From NCBI RefSeq assembly GCF_900155915.1, contig NZ_FTPO01000002.1:310001-374000 (forward strand): a stretch of 64,000 nt of DNA, read 5' to 3'. A model generated the notes under the pieces. It ran no database searches. It was given only the letters and a program-made list of their open reading frames with translations, and was not told the origin of the DNA. Of this stretch, positions 1 through 8,308 are shown piece after piece (position 1 is the first letter of the stretch; each line of letters begins with the position of its first letter). The stretch is from Microbacterium sp. RU33B (GTDB lineage Bacteria > Actinomycetota > Actinomycetes > Actinomycetales > Microbacteriaceae). The position numbers and the translations under genes were made by a program.

Positions 1-2903
1 ATCGTCGCGAGCGCGGTCATGAGGATCGGGCGGAGGCGTCGCGCGCCGCCGGCGATCGTCGCGTCGTAGGCCGACAGGCCCTTCTCGCGGTACTGGTTCA
101 CGAGGTCGACGAGCACGATCGCGTTCGTGACGACGATGCCGATGAGCATCAGGACACCGATGAGCGAGGCGACGCCGAGGGGCACGCCCGTGATGATCTG
201 CAGCAGGATCGCTCCGGTCGCCGCGAAGGGCACCGAGATCAGCAGGAGGAGCGGCTGGCGGAGCGACTTGAAGGTCGCGACCATGACGATGTAGACGATC
301 AGGATCGCGGCGAGCATCGCGAGCCCGAGCTGCGCGAACGCGTCCTGCTGCTGGGTCACGACACCGCCGAGCTCGGCGTCTGCGCCCGTGGGCAGATCGA
401 CGTCGGCGAGCGCGGTCGTGACGGTGGCGGATGCCTCGTTCAGCGCGTCGCCGCTGGGCGTGACGGTGACGGTCGCGGTGCGCTGGCCGCGCTGCGTCGT
501 GATCGAGGTCGGGCCCTGGCTCTCCTCGACCGTCGCGACGGCATCGAGGCGGATCACACCGGTCGCGCTCGGGATCTCGAGCGCCCGGAGTTCGTCGATC
601 GTCGCGGGCACGGCGTCCTTCGCCAGGTACACCGTCAGTCCGGTGCCGTCGATCTCGACGGTGCCGATCGAGCGGGGCTGCATGGTGTTCGCGACGAGCG
701 CCCCGACGGCGACCTCCGAGAGGCCGAGCGAGGCGGCCGTGTCGCGATCCACGGTCACGGCGACGTACGGAAGGGATGCGGCGAGGTTCGAGGTGACCTG
801 GTCGAAGCCGTCCTGGCCATCGAGAGCCGTCACGACCAGGTCGGTCGCCTCCTGCAGGGTGGCGGCATCCGGTGCCGTGACATCGACTTCGATGTCGCTC
901 GATCCGAACCCTCCGCCACCGGCGGCCACCGTGATCGTGCCGACGTCGTCGAGGTCGGCGACGGCCTCCTGGACGGCGGTGCGCACGGCATCCTGATCGG
1001 CGTCGGGATCGGTCGTGATCGAGTACGTCACACCGCTTCCGCCGCCGGAGAACGCGTCGCGCAGGGCCGATCCGGACGAGCCGATCGAGGTCTGCACGCT
1101 CTCGATGCCCTCGATGTCGACGATGGCCGCTTCGACCTTCGCCGCGGCGGCGTCCTCGGCGTCGAGGCTCGCCGACGGGCCGACCTCCTGCGTCATCGTG
1201 AACGTGTTCTGGCCGGAGTCGCCGAGGAAGTTGAGCTTCATGAAGGGCGCGGCCGCAGCCGTGCCGGCGAGGACGAGCACGGCGAGGAGCAGCGTCACCC
1301 ACGAGTGCCTGAGCGTCCAGCGGAGGATCGGCAGGTACGAGCGCTGCAGTCGCGACGGGGGCGCGGCGGGGTCTTCCGGATCGATCTCCTGGCCGGCGTC
1401 GTCGAGCAGCGGCTTGCCGGGGCGGAGGAACCAGTAGGCCAGCACGGGCACGATCGTCAGCGCCACGAAGAGCGATGCGAGCATCGCGATCGTGACCGTG
1501 AGCGCGAACGGGCGGAACAGCTCGCCCGTGACGTCGCCGACGAACGCGATCGGAAGGAACACGGCCACGGTCGTGATGGTCGACGCGGTGATCGCGGCGG
1601 CGACCTCGCGCACGCCGAGCAGGATCGAGGCCTTCTTGTCGGCCGTGCCGACGTAGTGGCGCTTGATGTTCTCGATGACGACGATCGAGTCGTCGACGAC
1701 GCGTCCGATCGCGATCGTGAGCGCGCCGAGGGTGAGGATGTTGAGGGAGTAGCCGAACGCCTGGATGCCGACGAACGTGATGAGCACGCTCGTGGGGATG
1801 GAGATGGCGGTCACGAGCGTCGAGCGCACCGACATCAGGAAGATCAGGATCACGATGACCGCGAAGACGAGGCCGAGCAGGCCCTCCTGCGCGAGCGCCT
1901 CGATCGACTGCTCGATGAACGGCGCCTGGTCGAAGATGACCGTGAACTGCGCCTCCGACCCGATCGCGTCCTGAAGATCGGGGAGCGCTGCGGTGACGGC
2001 GCGCGACACGTCGACGGTGTTCGCGGCGGGAAGCTTCGTGACGGCGATCGTGACGGCCGGCTCGCCGTCGACGCGCGAGATCGAGGTCACGGGATCCTGC
2101 GCCTGGACGACCGCGGCGACGTCGCCGATCGTGACGGCACCGGCCTGGAACTGCGCGGCATCCGACGGCACGAGCGGGAGGGCGGCGAGCTCGTCGACCG
2201 AGGTGATCTTCGCGCCGGTCTGCACCGTGAGGGTCTGGTCGCCCTCGGTCACGGTGCCGCCGGGGAACAGCACGCCGTTCTGATCGAGCGCGTCGGTGAT
2301 CGCCTCCTGGGAGTAGCCCTTCTCGGCCAGCAGCGCCGGGTCGGGGGTGATCGTGATGCGCTGGCCGCGGCCTCCGACGATCTGCGCAGCGCCCACGCCG
2401 TCGATGTCTTCGATGTCGGGGATGGCGGAGGCCTCGAGCTGGGCCTGGATCGTCTCCTCGTCGTCGTAGCCCGTGACGGCGATCTGGATGACCGGCAGAT
2501 CGTCGATCGAGAACGACACCACGTTGGGCTCGACGCTCTCGGGCAGCGTGCTCTTGATGCGGTTGATCGCCTGCAGGATCTTCTGCTCGGCCGTCGCGAG
2601 GTCGGTGCCGTACGTGAAGGACGCCTGGATGATCGAGGCGTTCGTCGTGCTCGTGGCCGTCGTCGACTCGAGTCCGGGGATGCCCTGGATGGCGGTCTCG
2701 ATGGGCGTCGACACGTCGTTGTTCACGACATCCGGCGACGCACCGGGATAGGTCGTCACGACCGACAGCTGCGGGAACTCGATCGAGGGGATCAGCTCCT
2801 GCTTGAGGCTCGTGAGCGCGAGGCCGCCGAAGATGGCGGCGACGATGGTCACCAGGGCGATGAGGGCACGGTTCTTGAGACTCAGGACGGCGAGATTGAA
2901 CAC
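1..2903 (-). CDS. RND-family efflux transporter permease (partial, C-terminus beyond window)
   Basis: Proton-driven inner-membrane exporter of the AcrB/SwrC (HAE1) type. The visible 967 codons begin MFNLAVLSLKNRALIA, the usual first transmembrane helix, followed by a large porter domain, a block of helices near residues 330-480, a second porter domain and the start of the last helix block. The gene runs off the left edge, so roughly the last 60-90 residues of a typical ~1030-residue protein are missing. Start is GTG at 2903 with GAAGG about 6 bases upstream. No periplasmic adaptor gene lies beside it, as is usual in monoderm actinobacteria. A TetR gene lies 122 bases upstream on the same strand and is the likely regulator. 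Substrate cannot be read. Confidence 0.93.
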   Translation of the reverse strand, partial: MFNLAVLSLKNRALIALVTIVAAIFGGLALTSLKQELIPSIEFPQLSVVTTYPGASPDVVNNDVSTPIETAIQGIPGLESTTATSTTNASIIQASFTYGTDLATAEQKILQAINRIKSTLPESVEPNVVSFSIDDLPVIQIAVTGYDDEETIQAQLEASAIPDIEDIDGVGAAQIVGGRGQRITITPDPALLAEKGYSQEAITDALDQNGVLFPGGTVTEGDQTLTVQTGAKITSVDELAALPLVPSDAAQFQAGAVTIGDVAAVVQAQDPVTSISRVDGEPAVTIAVTKLPAANTVDVSRAVTAALPDLQDAIGSEAQFTVIFDQAPFIEQSIEALAQEGLLGLVFAVIVILIFLMSVRSTLVTAISIPTSVLITFVGIQAFGYSLNILTLGALTIAIGRVVDDSIVVIENIKRHYVGTADKKASILLGVREVAAAITASTITTVAVFLPIAFVGDVTGELFRPFALTVTIAMLASLFVALTIVPVLAYWFLRPGKPLLDDAGQEIDPEDPAAPPSRLQRSYLPILRWTLRHSWVTLLLAVLVLAGTAAAAPFMKLNFLGDSGQNTFTMTQEVGPSASLDAEDAAAAKVEAAIVDIEGIESVQTSIGSSGSALRDAFSGGGSGVTYSITTDPDADQDAVRTAVQEAVADLDDVGTITVAAGGGGFGSSDIEVDVTAPDAATLQEATDLVVTALDGQDGFDQVTSNLAASLPYVAVTVDRDTAASLGLSEVAVGALVANTMQPRSIGTVEIDGTGLTVYLAKDAVPATIDELRALEIPSATGVIRLDAVATVEESQGPTSITTQRGQRTATVTVTPSGDALNEASATVTTALADVDLPTGADAELGGVVTQQQDAFAQLGLAMLAAILIVYIVMVATFKSLRQPLLLLISVPFAATGAILLQIITGVPLGVASLIGVLMLIGIVVTNAIVLVDLVNQYREKGLSAYDATIAGGARRLRPILMTALAT

Positions 2904-3025
2904 GAGGGCCTTCGCAGGAGGAGGTGGGCGCCGCCGGGTTGCTGTGGGCGGTCGATACGCGGGTGTATCGGGTTCAGTATCCCATCGGGCATCCTGTGTT
3001 CTCGCCCGGAATCTCCGCGGAGTCG

Positions 3026-3649
3026 TCAGGTCGGCTGCAGTGCCGTGCGCAGAAGCGCGGGCGCGGCCTCCCGCAGCTCGTCGACCGCCGAGGCATCCCC
3101 CCGCAGGTAGCGGATGAGCGTGTTCTGGAACAGGCCGTCGAACAGGCCGTAGGCGAGTGTCGGAGCCAGCGCCGGTGCGCGACCTTCGAGCTCGGCGTAG
3201 CGCACCACCACCGCCCAGACCATGTCGTGCAGGAGGGCGTCGATCCGCACGATCGTGTCGCGGAACCCCTCCGTGAAGAGCGCCTGGTTGCGAAGGTCGT
3301 ACCAGAGACGATGCAGGGATGCCTCGTCGCGCATCGTCGTCGACATCTCGAGCCCGAAGCGCTCGGCGAACTCCTCGCTCGTCTGCGCCGTCTCGATGAT
3401 GGGGTCGTAACGCCGCGCGCACTCCGACTTGTAGTTCCACACCGCGAGGGCGACCAGGTCGTCCTTGTCGTCGAAGTAGTAGTGGAGCGATCCGTGGGAG
3501 AGCTCGGAATGCTGGGCGATGTCACGCATGCCCGTGCGGGCATATCCGCGTTCCGCGATCGCGGCGAGGGCGGAGGCGGCAAGCATCTGTCGGCGCTGAC
3601 CGAACTTGTCGACACTGGCTCGGTCCGCACGCTCCATCGCTGTGCTCAT
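3026..3649 (-). CDS. TetR/AcrR family transcriptional regulator
   Basis: 207-residue one-component repressor. The N-terminal helix-turn-helix is clear (about residues 20-65, with GMRDIAQHSELSHGSLHYYFDDKDDL, the classic TetR recognition-helix-YYF pattern). The C-terminal half is an all-helical ligand/dimer domain. I chose ATG 3649 because GGAGG lies about 10 bases upstream; the frame stays open for another 135 codons without coding character. It precedes the RND gene on the same strand with a 122-base gap, so it probably autoregulates and controls that exporter. Ligand unknown. Confidence 0.9.
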   Translation of the reverse strand: MSTAMERADRASVDKFGQRRQMLAASALAAIAERGYARTGMRDIAQHSELSHGSLHYYFDDKDDLVALAVWNYKSECARRYDPIIETAQTSEEFAERFGLEMSTTMRDEASLHRLWYDLRNQALFTEGFRDTIVRIDALLHDMVWAVVVRYAELEGRAPALAPTLAYGLFDGLFQNTLIRYLRGDASAVDELREAAPALLRTALQPT

Positions 3650-3724
3650 GATCCCCGCGACCTCCTCAGGGCGATGATACGCCCCCCGACCAGCAGATTT
3701 CATGATCTTCAGGTCACGATCAAG

Positions 3725-3748
3725 ACACTTGTCCAAAGAACACTTGTC
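3725..3748. promoter_or_regulatory. Candidate TetR operator, direct repeat of acacttgtc
   Basis: Two exact copies of the nonamer acacttgtc start at 3725 and 3740, 15 bases apart, in an AT-richer stretch (about 3700-3775) of the gap between the TetR gene and the rightward gene at 3933. Position suits an autoregulatory operator. TetR sites are usually palindromic, so the assignment is tentative. The rest of 3650-3932 shows nothing else I can name. Confidence 0.3.
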
Positions 3749-3932
3749 ATTCGTCCAGTTTTCTGATCTGCTGATCCCTGGCCATCGGACGGATGGCGCC
3801 GGACCGCGCATCGCGCACCGGCGCCGTGGGTCCGAATCCGTCGCCGGCTCCGGCCGGCGCGGCGGCGGGGCAGGCGTATCCGGGGGGACGACGCCGCCCC
3901 GCTGGATCCACATCCGCTCCGAAGGAGGACTG

Positions 3933-4334
3933 ATGCTGGTGAGAGACACTCCCGACACCGTGATCCCCGAGACGAGCGATGCGCGCCTGCTGAGTGCGTC
4001 GGGCGACCTCGCCGACGTGCTCTTCGCGCGGCGAGTGGACGCCACCCAGCGCACGCTGCTCGACTACGGCATCACGACGGGAGACGTCGTGGCCGCCCGG
4101 CTCTCCGATCGTGGCGAGGTGCTCGTGCTCGTGTTCGCCGCACGACGGCTCGGGGCCAGCGTCGCGCTCATCGACCCCGCCAAAGGGCCGGTCGCGACGA
4201 CGCGTGCCGTGCGCGCATCGGCAGCCGCGCTCCTGGTGGTCGATCGCGGCGTCGATCCCGCTCGGACGATCGCCCGCGGGCTCGTGGCGGTCGTCGCGAC
4301 GGTCGACCACGTGGTCCACGACGCCGCGGCCTGA
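3933..4334 (+). CDS. Orphan N-terminal-like fragment of an AMP-binding (acyl-CoA synthetase) domain
   Basis: 133-residue protein from ATG 3933, which has a strong GAAGGAGG site 5 bases upstream. The stretch DYGITTGDVVAARLSDRGEVLVLVFAARRLGASVALIDP looks like the early N-terminal lobe of ANL enzymes (pattern L..G...GD.VA......E......A..RLGA...L.P). It stops before the P-loop and adenylation motifs, so it cannot be a working ligase. The good ribosome site and intact frame argue it is translated. It may be a decayed remnant or a stand-alone accessory domain. It converges with the fluoride-channel pair, leaving 4 bases between stops. Homology reading is by eye. Confidence 0.5.
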   Translation: MLVRDTPDTVIPETSDARLLSASGDLADVLFARRVDATQRTLLDYGITTGDVVAARLSDRGEVLVLVFAARRLGASVALIDPAKGPVATTRAVRASAAALLVVDRGVDPARTIARGLVAVVATVDHVVHDAAA

Positions 4335-4338
4335 ACCG

Positions 4339-4716
4339 CTACGAGAAGAGCCGCCCGACGGCGAGCCCCACGGCTGCGGCCACGACCGCGAGCACGAGCG
4401 TCGCGATCAGATTCGCGGACGCCCACGACCGTCGCCCGCGCTGCGCGAGCAGCGCCGTCTCGACCGACACCGTGCTGAACGTCGTGTAGCCGCCCAGCAG
4501 CCCCGTGCCGACGACGACGATCCAGTCGCCGGCGAACGTCGAGGCGATTCCGGTCGCGAGCCCGAGCACGAACGAGCCGGACACGTTGACGAGCAGGATC
4601 CCCAGCGGAAAGGCATCCGTCCGCCCCCGCATCACGGTCGCGTCGACGACGTACCGAAGCCCCGCGCCGAGGCCTCCGGCGATCGCGACGGCGAGGAAGA
4701 GCGGCCAGCCGGTCAT
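4339..4716 (-). CDS. crcB: Fluoride channel subunit FluC/CrcB (second of pair)
   Basis: 125-residue, four-helix membrane protein of the Fluc family, which exports toxic F- through dual-topology dimers. Family marks seen: GGLGAGLRY in helix 1, LLVNVSGSFVLGL in helix 2 (the pore Asn) and GGYTTFSTVSVE in helix 3 (the phenylalanine/Ser-Thr track). It lies 13 bases downstream of a second, divergent-sequence paralogue on the same strand. Such pairs are known to assemble as heterodimers of fixed, opposite topology. Start ATG 4716 has GAGAGGA upstream. Confidence 0.93.
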   Translation of the reverse strand: MTGWPLFLAVAIAGGLGAGLRYVVDATVMRGRTDAFPLGILLVNVSGSFVLGLATGIASTFAGDWIVVVGTGLLGGYTTFSTVSVETALLAQRGRRSWASANLIATLVLAVVAAAVGLAVGRLFS

Positions 4717-4729
4717 CGCGTGCGTCCTC

Positions 4730-5152
4730 TCACTCGGCGTCCTCCGGAATCGCCGCGGGGGTGGCGCCCCCGCGTCCGACGCGCAGTCCGAGAGCGGCGC
4801 ACGCCACGCCGCCGACGACCGACACCGCGGCGAGCGCGAGGCCGACCAGGGGTGCGGCGGTGAAGACGTCGACGGTCTGCACGGCGAACGCGCTGTAGGT
4901 GGTGAACCCGCCGAGCACGCCGGTGCCGAGGAAGGCGCGCAGCCGTGGGCGGGTGTCGCCCAGGCGTGCCACGACGAGGCCGAGCGCGAACGAGCCGAGG
5001 AGGTTGACCGCGAGCGTCACCGACGGCACCGCGAGGGGGTGGGCGTCGGCGGCCCACGGCAGCACCACCGCGGCACGCAGGGCGACGCCGATCGTTCCGC
5101 CGGCGATCACCATCAGCAGCGACGGGATCGACACGGCGCGGACGGAAGGCAC
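4730..5152 (-). CDS. crcB: Fluoride channel subunit FluC/CrcB (first of pair)
   Basis: 140-residue Fluc-family membrane protein with GGTIGVALR, LAVNLLGSFALGL and GGFTTYSAFAVQT, i.e. the same pore positions as its partner at 4339-4716 with distinct flanks. Start is GTG 5152; a -10 hexamer TAGCCT (minus strand) ends 6 bases before it, so the mRNA is probably leaderless. That -10 includes the stop codon of the topoisomerase gene upstream. No fluoride riboswitch could fit in front of a leaderless start. Confidence 0.93.
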   Translation of the reverse strand: MPSVRAVSIPSLLMVIAGGTIGVALRAAVVLPWAADAHPLAVPSVTLAVNLLGSFALGLVVARLGDTRPRLRAFLGTGVLGGFTTYSAFAVQTVDVFTAAPLVGLALAAVSVVGGVACAALGLRVGRGGATPAAIPEDAE

Positions 5153-5158
5153 GGCGTC

Positions 5159-5164
5159 AGGCTA
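5159..5164 (-). promoter_or_regulatory. -10 hexamer TAGCCT, leaderless promoter of fluoride channel pair
   Basis: Six bases separate the hexamer from GTG 5152. It overlaps the stop codon of the preceding gene. Confidence 0.5.
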
Positions 5165-6133
5165 CGCCGATCCCTTTCTGAGCAGCGCGCGGATCGCGGA
5201 CTCCGGCGAGACCCCGAGTTCCAGGAGTCGGCCTTTCTCGTATCTGGCGAACACCCGCGGGTCGATGTACGAGCTCCGCGCGACGGCCGGCGTGTTGCCG
5301 AGGGCCTCCGCCGTCGCCTGCACCGCGAGGTTCTCGGCGCGCTTGCGGTCGCGCGCCGTGTCGACGGTGCCGATCCGCGCCAGCGCCTCCGCCGCCAGGA
5401 TCGTGCCGCGGAGGGTGCGGAAGTCCTTCGCCGTGAAGGTCCCTCCGGTGAGGGCCCGGATGTGCGCGTTGACGTCGCCCGGCGAGAGCGCGGAGCGTCG
5501 ACGGCCCTTGTCGTAGGCCAGCAGCGGAGACCCCCGGCGTCCCGCCGCAAGGAGCTCGATCGCGGCGGCGAGGTCGGCGTCGTCCACCTCGAGGAAGGCG
5601 CGCTTCCCGCTCTTGGCCGGGAAGGACAGGGTGATGACGGATGCCTCCACCACGGCGTCCCGTCGCTGCAGCGTGGTGAGACCGCGGCTGCCGTGGCGTT
5701 CCAGGTAGCGCGACGATCCCATGCGGGGCGCCGCCTGGTCGAGCAGGCGGAACGCCGCGGAGAGCACGCGCTCCCGATCGAGCTCTGCGCGGCGGAGCCC
5801 CGTCGTCACCTTCCCGCGGGCACGGGGCAGGGCCTCGGCGAGCTGCAGCGCCCGCGCGAACTTCCCCCGGTCGCGTCGGGCCCGCCAGCCCGCGTGGTAC
5901 AGGTACTGCTTCCTGCCCGCCTCGTCGGTTCCGACCGCCTGGATATGCCCCTGGGGATCGCGCGCGATCCACACGTCGACCCACGCGGGCGGGATCACGA
6001 GGTCGTGGATGCGTTCGCGATCTTCGTCCGACGCCGCCTGCCCGCGGGCGTCGACGTAGCGGAAGCCTGCTCCCGCGCGAAGGCGGCGGAAGCCGGGGTC
6101 GTCGCCCGGCCGCACACGCACGAGACCGGCCAT
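5162..6133 (-). CDS. DNA topoisomerase IB
   Basis: 323-residue bacterial/poxvirus-like type IB topoisomerase, which nicks one strand through a 3'-phosphotyrosine and relaxes supercoils of both signs without ATP. An N-terminal domain (about 20-75, with IHDLVIPPAWVDVWI) is followed by the catalytic domain. It holds DKGRRRSALSPGDVNAHIR, the KDFRTLRGT block with catalytic arginines, and ARSSYIDPRV, in which Tyr289 is the expected nucleophile. Start ATG 6133 has TAGCGT 6 bases upstream (leaderless). It is accessory to gyrase and scattered across bacteria; the neighbours give no further clue. Confidence 0.93.
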   Translation of the reverse strand: MAGLVRVRPGDDPGFRRLRAGAGFRYVDARGQAASDEDRERIHDLVIPPAWVDVWIARDPQGHIQAVGTDEAGRKQYLYHAGWRARRDRGKFARALQLAEALPRARGKVTTGLRRAELDRERVLSAAFRLLDQAAPRMGSSRYLERHGSRGLTTLQRRDAVVEASVITLSFPAKSGKRAFLEVDDADLAAAIELLAAGRRGSPLLAYDKGRRRSALSPGDVNAHIRALTGGTFTAKDFRTLRGTILAAEALARIGTVDTARDRKRAENLAVQATAEALGNTPAVARSSYIDPRVFARYEKGRLLELGVSPESAIRALLRKGSA

Positions 6134-6139
6134 CCCTGC

Positions 6140-6145
6140 ACGCTA
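6140..6145 (-). promoter_or_regulatory. -10 hexamer TAGCGT, leaderless promoter of topoisomerase IB
   Basis: Six bases before ATG 6133 on the minus strand. Confidence 0.5.
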
Positions 6146-6303
6146 CGCCGTGCAAGTTCACGGAAAGTGGGGCTTGACAGCCGGTATCACCGTCGCCAAG
6201 GGCCCGTCAACCCCCCGCGAAGGGCCCCTCGATCGTGCCAACGTGGAAGCACTGCCCGAGAGGCACGCCGCCCCACCCCGGCGGCCAAGACTAGGAGGCC
6301 CCC

Positions 6304-6468
6304 TTGAACATCGCCCTCATCATCATCATCGTCGTCGCCGTCGTGCTCGCCATCGTCGGCGGGCTGAACGCCGCACTCAACTGGCTGCTGTGGGTCGCGC
6401 TCGTCGTGGCCGTCATCGCCCTCATCGCCTTCCTCTTCCGGGTCATCAGCGGTCGCAACCGCACCTGA
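6304..6468 (+). CDS. Small hydrophobic membrane protein (54 aa)
   Basis: Reading from TTG 6304 gives MNIALIIIIVVAVVLAIVGGLNAALNW and ends ISGRNRT: two transmembrane segments with a positively charged C-terminus. AGGAGG sits 5-6 bases before the TTG, which decides the start. A TTGACA -35-like hexamer lies at 6174-6179, with no convincing -10 paired to it. A strong hairpin terminator follows the stop. I do not recognise a named function. Similar two-helix peptides are often membrane-stress proteins. Confidence 0.7.
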   Translation: MNIALIIIIVVAVVLAIVGGLNAALNWLLWVALVVAVIALIAFLFRVISGRNRT

Positions 6469-6480
6469 TCTTCGAAGAGA

Positions 6481-6514
6481 CGGATGCCCCGGCCCCTCAG
6501 GGTCGGGGCATCCG
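6481..6514. terminator. Intrinsic terminator (bidirectional) between small membrane protein and MerR gene
   Basis: An 11-bp perfect stem pairs cggatgccccg (6481-6491) with cggggcatccg (6504-6514) around a 12-base loop, followed by tggttt. It serves the rightward gene and probably also the leftward MerR gene, which ends at 6528. Confidence 0.75.
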
Positions 6515-6527
6515 TGGTTTCCGCGCC

Positions 6528-7286
6528 CTACATGCGGGTCGCGGCGTACACCCGCAGCGCATCGCGCACGAACTCGGCGCCCTTCGGGCCGCCGTAGTTC
6601 TTCGCGAAGCGCGGATCCGCGACGTACATGTCGCCGATGGAGGCGACGTACGCCTTCGCGTCGTCGCCCGGCTCAGCTGCGGGCGTGCCCGGGATGCCGG
6701 TCAGCCACTCGACGTGCCGCCCGGCCAGCGCCTGCGCCTCCTCGGAATCCGGCGCGATCCCGGCATCCGCCGCGACGATCCAGTCCGAGTGGAGGTCGGC
6801 GACGCGCCCCCTGAACGCCGACTGCGCGTCGGCGTCCATCGACCGCCACCACGCGTCGCTCCGCGCGTACGTGTCGGCGCCCCAGCGCTGTTCGACCTCG
6901 TCCCGGTACTGCGTGTGGTCGAAGCCGTCGAACATCTTCTCTGCCATGAGTCGTTCACCTCCTCTCATCGCCTCGATGGTGGACTCGACCGCCGCGATCT
7001 GCCGCGACAGCCGGTGCTGCTCCTCGCGCAGCCACGAGAGGTGGCCGACGAGCGCGCGCTCCTCCGAGGTCTCGCGAGCGAGCACCTCGGAGATCTGCGA
7101 GAGGCCCAGCCCGAGGTCCCGCAGCAGCAGGATGCGCTGCAGCCGCACCAGGGACGCCTCGTCGTAGTGGCGGTATCCGTTCGGGCCGATGCTCGACGGC
7201 GCGAGCAGTCCGACCTCGCCGTAATGGCGCAGGGTTCTGCTCGTCGTGCCGGCGATCTTCGCGATCTGCTGGATCGACCACTCCAT
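6528..7286 (-). CDS. MerR family regulator with TipAS ligand-binding domain
   Basis: 252 residues. The N-terminal winged helix is MerR-type (IQQIAKIAGTTSRTLRHYGEVGLL then NGYRHYDEASLVRLQRI). A dimerisation helix spans about 75-110. The C-terminal ~130 residues resemble the TipAS antibiotic-binding domain (MFDGFDHTQYRDEVEQRWG; YGGPKGAEFVRDAL). TipA-class proteins bind thiopeptide and other drugs and activate their own promoters. Start ATG 7286 has AGGAGG 7 bases upstream. A dyad fitting a MerR operator lies just upstream (7324-7338). An internal start, as used for TipAS, is possible at the Met near residue 117. Confidence 0.9.
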   Translation of the reverse strand: MEWSIQQIAKIAGTTSRTLRHYGEVGLLAPSSIGPNGYRHYDEASLVRLQRILLLRDLGLGLSQISEVLARETSEERALVGHLSWLREEQHRLSRQIAAVESTIEAMRGGERLMAEKMFDGFDHTQYRDEVEQRWGADTYARSDAWWRSMDADAQSAFRGRVADLHSDWIVAADAGIAPDSEEAQALAGRHVEWLTGIPGTPAAEPGDDAKAYVASIGDMYVADPRFAKNYGGPKGAEFVRDALRVYAATRM

Positions 7287-7323
7287 GTCGGCTCCTCCTC
7301 TCGTGTGAGCACCACGCTAAAGG

Positions 7324-7338
7324 TTGACGTGGCGTCAA
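7324..7338 (-). promoter_or_regulatory. MerR/TipA operator dyad TTGACG-TGG-CGTCAA
   Basis: Perfect 6-bp arms separated by 3 bases, 38 bases upstream of the MerR start. On the minus strand the arm reads TTGACG, a good -35, as expected for a MerR protein acting on a long-spacer promoter. Confidence 0.6.
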
Positions 7339-7374
7339 GGTCAAGGCGGATTCCTGGGAGTTGGGCGACATGGC

Positions 7375-7427
7375 TTGACTAACTCGCGATATATCGTGTT
7401 ACTCTCATCACATCACGATATATCGCG
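7375..7427 (+). promoter_or_regulatory. Promoter and twin PadR operators of DUF4097-padR operon
   Basis: TTGACT at 7375-7380 is a good -35; a weak -10 lies at 7398-7405. Two inverted copies of CACGATATATCGCG, one in the spacer (7385-7398) and one downstream (7414-7427), share the palindromic core CGATATATCG. The layout suits repression by the PadR protein encoded at the end of the operon. The identical 14-mer recurs at 10314-10327. Confidence 0.75.
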
Positions 7428-7465
7428 AAACGACCCTCAACAGAACCCGACAGGGAGAAGGAACA

Positions 7466-8308
7466 ATGACTCTCGAGAAGTGGATCATCCACCCCGGCGA
7501 GACCCGCGTCATCGACGTGGAGGCCGTCCGGACCCTGAAGGTGGGCCTCGTCGGCGGCCAGATCGACGTCGTCGCCCATGACGAACCCGGCGCCCGCATC
7601 GAAGTGCACGGCGTCACCGTCAAGGACCTCCGCATCGAGGTGTCCGGCGACGTCGTGGAGATCGACCACCCGCAGCTGCGCTGGGACAACTTCCTCGAGG
7701 TGTTCCGCAACTTCGGCGCCGGCGGCCCCAAGGCCGAGATCAGCGTCGCGGTCCCCCGCTCCGTCGCCCTCACCCTGGGCGTCGTCTCGGCCAGCGCCCT
7801 GGTGGCAGGCCTGTCGACCGACGCGAAGCTCAACACCGTCTCGGGCGACATCCTGGTCGACGGCCTCCGCGGCGACCTGTCGGTCAACGCCGTCTCGGGC
7901 GACGTGCAGGTGCGCGGTCTCGAAGGCGCCCTGAGCGCCAACAGCGTCTCGGGCGATGTCGCGGCCACCGGCACGATCCGCAAGGCGACGATCGACACGG
8001 TCTCCGGGGCGATGCTCGTCGATTCGAGCGGCCCCATCGCCACCGTCAACCTGAACACCGTCTCCGGCGGCTCGACGATCCGCCTCGACGAGGGCTTCCC
8101 CGCAAACTACGTCACCCGCAGCGTGAGCGGACGCGTGCAGATCGACGGCGTCAAGCGCTCGACCTCGACGCCGACGAACTACGTCGACTCCGTCGGCGAG
8201 CTGAGCGGCATGTTCGCCGACGTGCGCGCGAACTCCGTGTCGGGAGACATCACCGTGCTCCGCCGCCCCGTCGCCGCCGCCCCGGTCGTGGAAGAGGGGG
8301 AATGGTGA
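7466..8308 (+). CDS. DUF4097 family beta-strand repeat protein
   Basis: 280-residue protein dominated by beta-helix-like repeats in which VSGD/VSG recurs about every 17-25 residues from residue 125 on (NTVSGD, NAVSGD, NSVSGD, DTVSGA, NTVSGG, RSVSGR, NSVSGD). This is the hallmark of the adhesin-like DUF4097 family. No signal peptide or transmembrane segment is visible, so it is probably cytosolic or membrane-peripheral. Start ATG 7466 has GGGAGAAGGA upstream. The stop overlaps the start of the padR gene by 7 bases, so the two are coupled. Such pairs occur in many actinobacteria and Firmicutes; the molecular role is unknown. Confidence 0.88.
   Translation: MTLEKWIIHPGETRVIDVEAVRTLKVGLVGGQIDVVAHDEPGARIEVHGVTVKDLRIEVSGDVVEIDHPQLRWDNFLEVFRNFGAGGPKAEISVAVPRSVALTLGVVSASALVAGLSTDAKLNTVSGDILVDGLRGDLSVNAVSGDVQVRGLEGALSANSVSGDVAATGTIRKATIDTVSGAMLVDSSGPIATVNLNTVSGGSTIRLDEGFPANYVTRSVSGRVQIDGVKRSTSTPTNYVDSVGELSGMFADVRANSVSGDITVLRRPVAAAPVVEEGEW

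Noticed and set aside
1305-3110. Long open frame (601 codons) on the plus strand opposite the RND gene
   Set aside because: Arg/Asp-rich, low-complexity translation typical of antisense frames in high-GC genes; the minus strand encodes a clear RND protein over the same bases.
5153-5164. Fluoride riboswitch before the fluoride channel genes
   Set aside because: The promoter -10 is 6 bases from the start codon, leaving no leader RNA.
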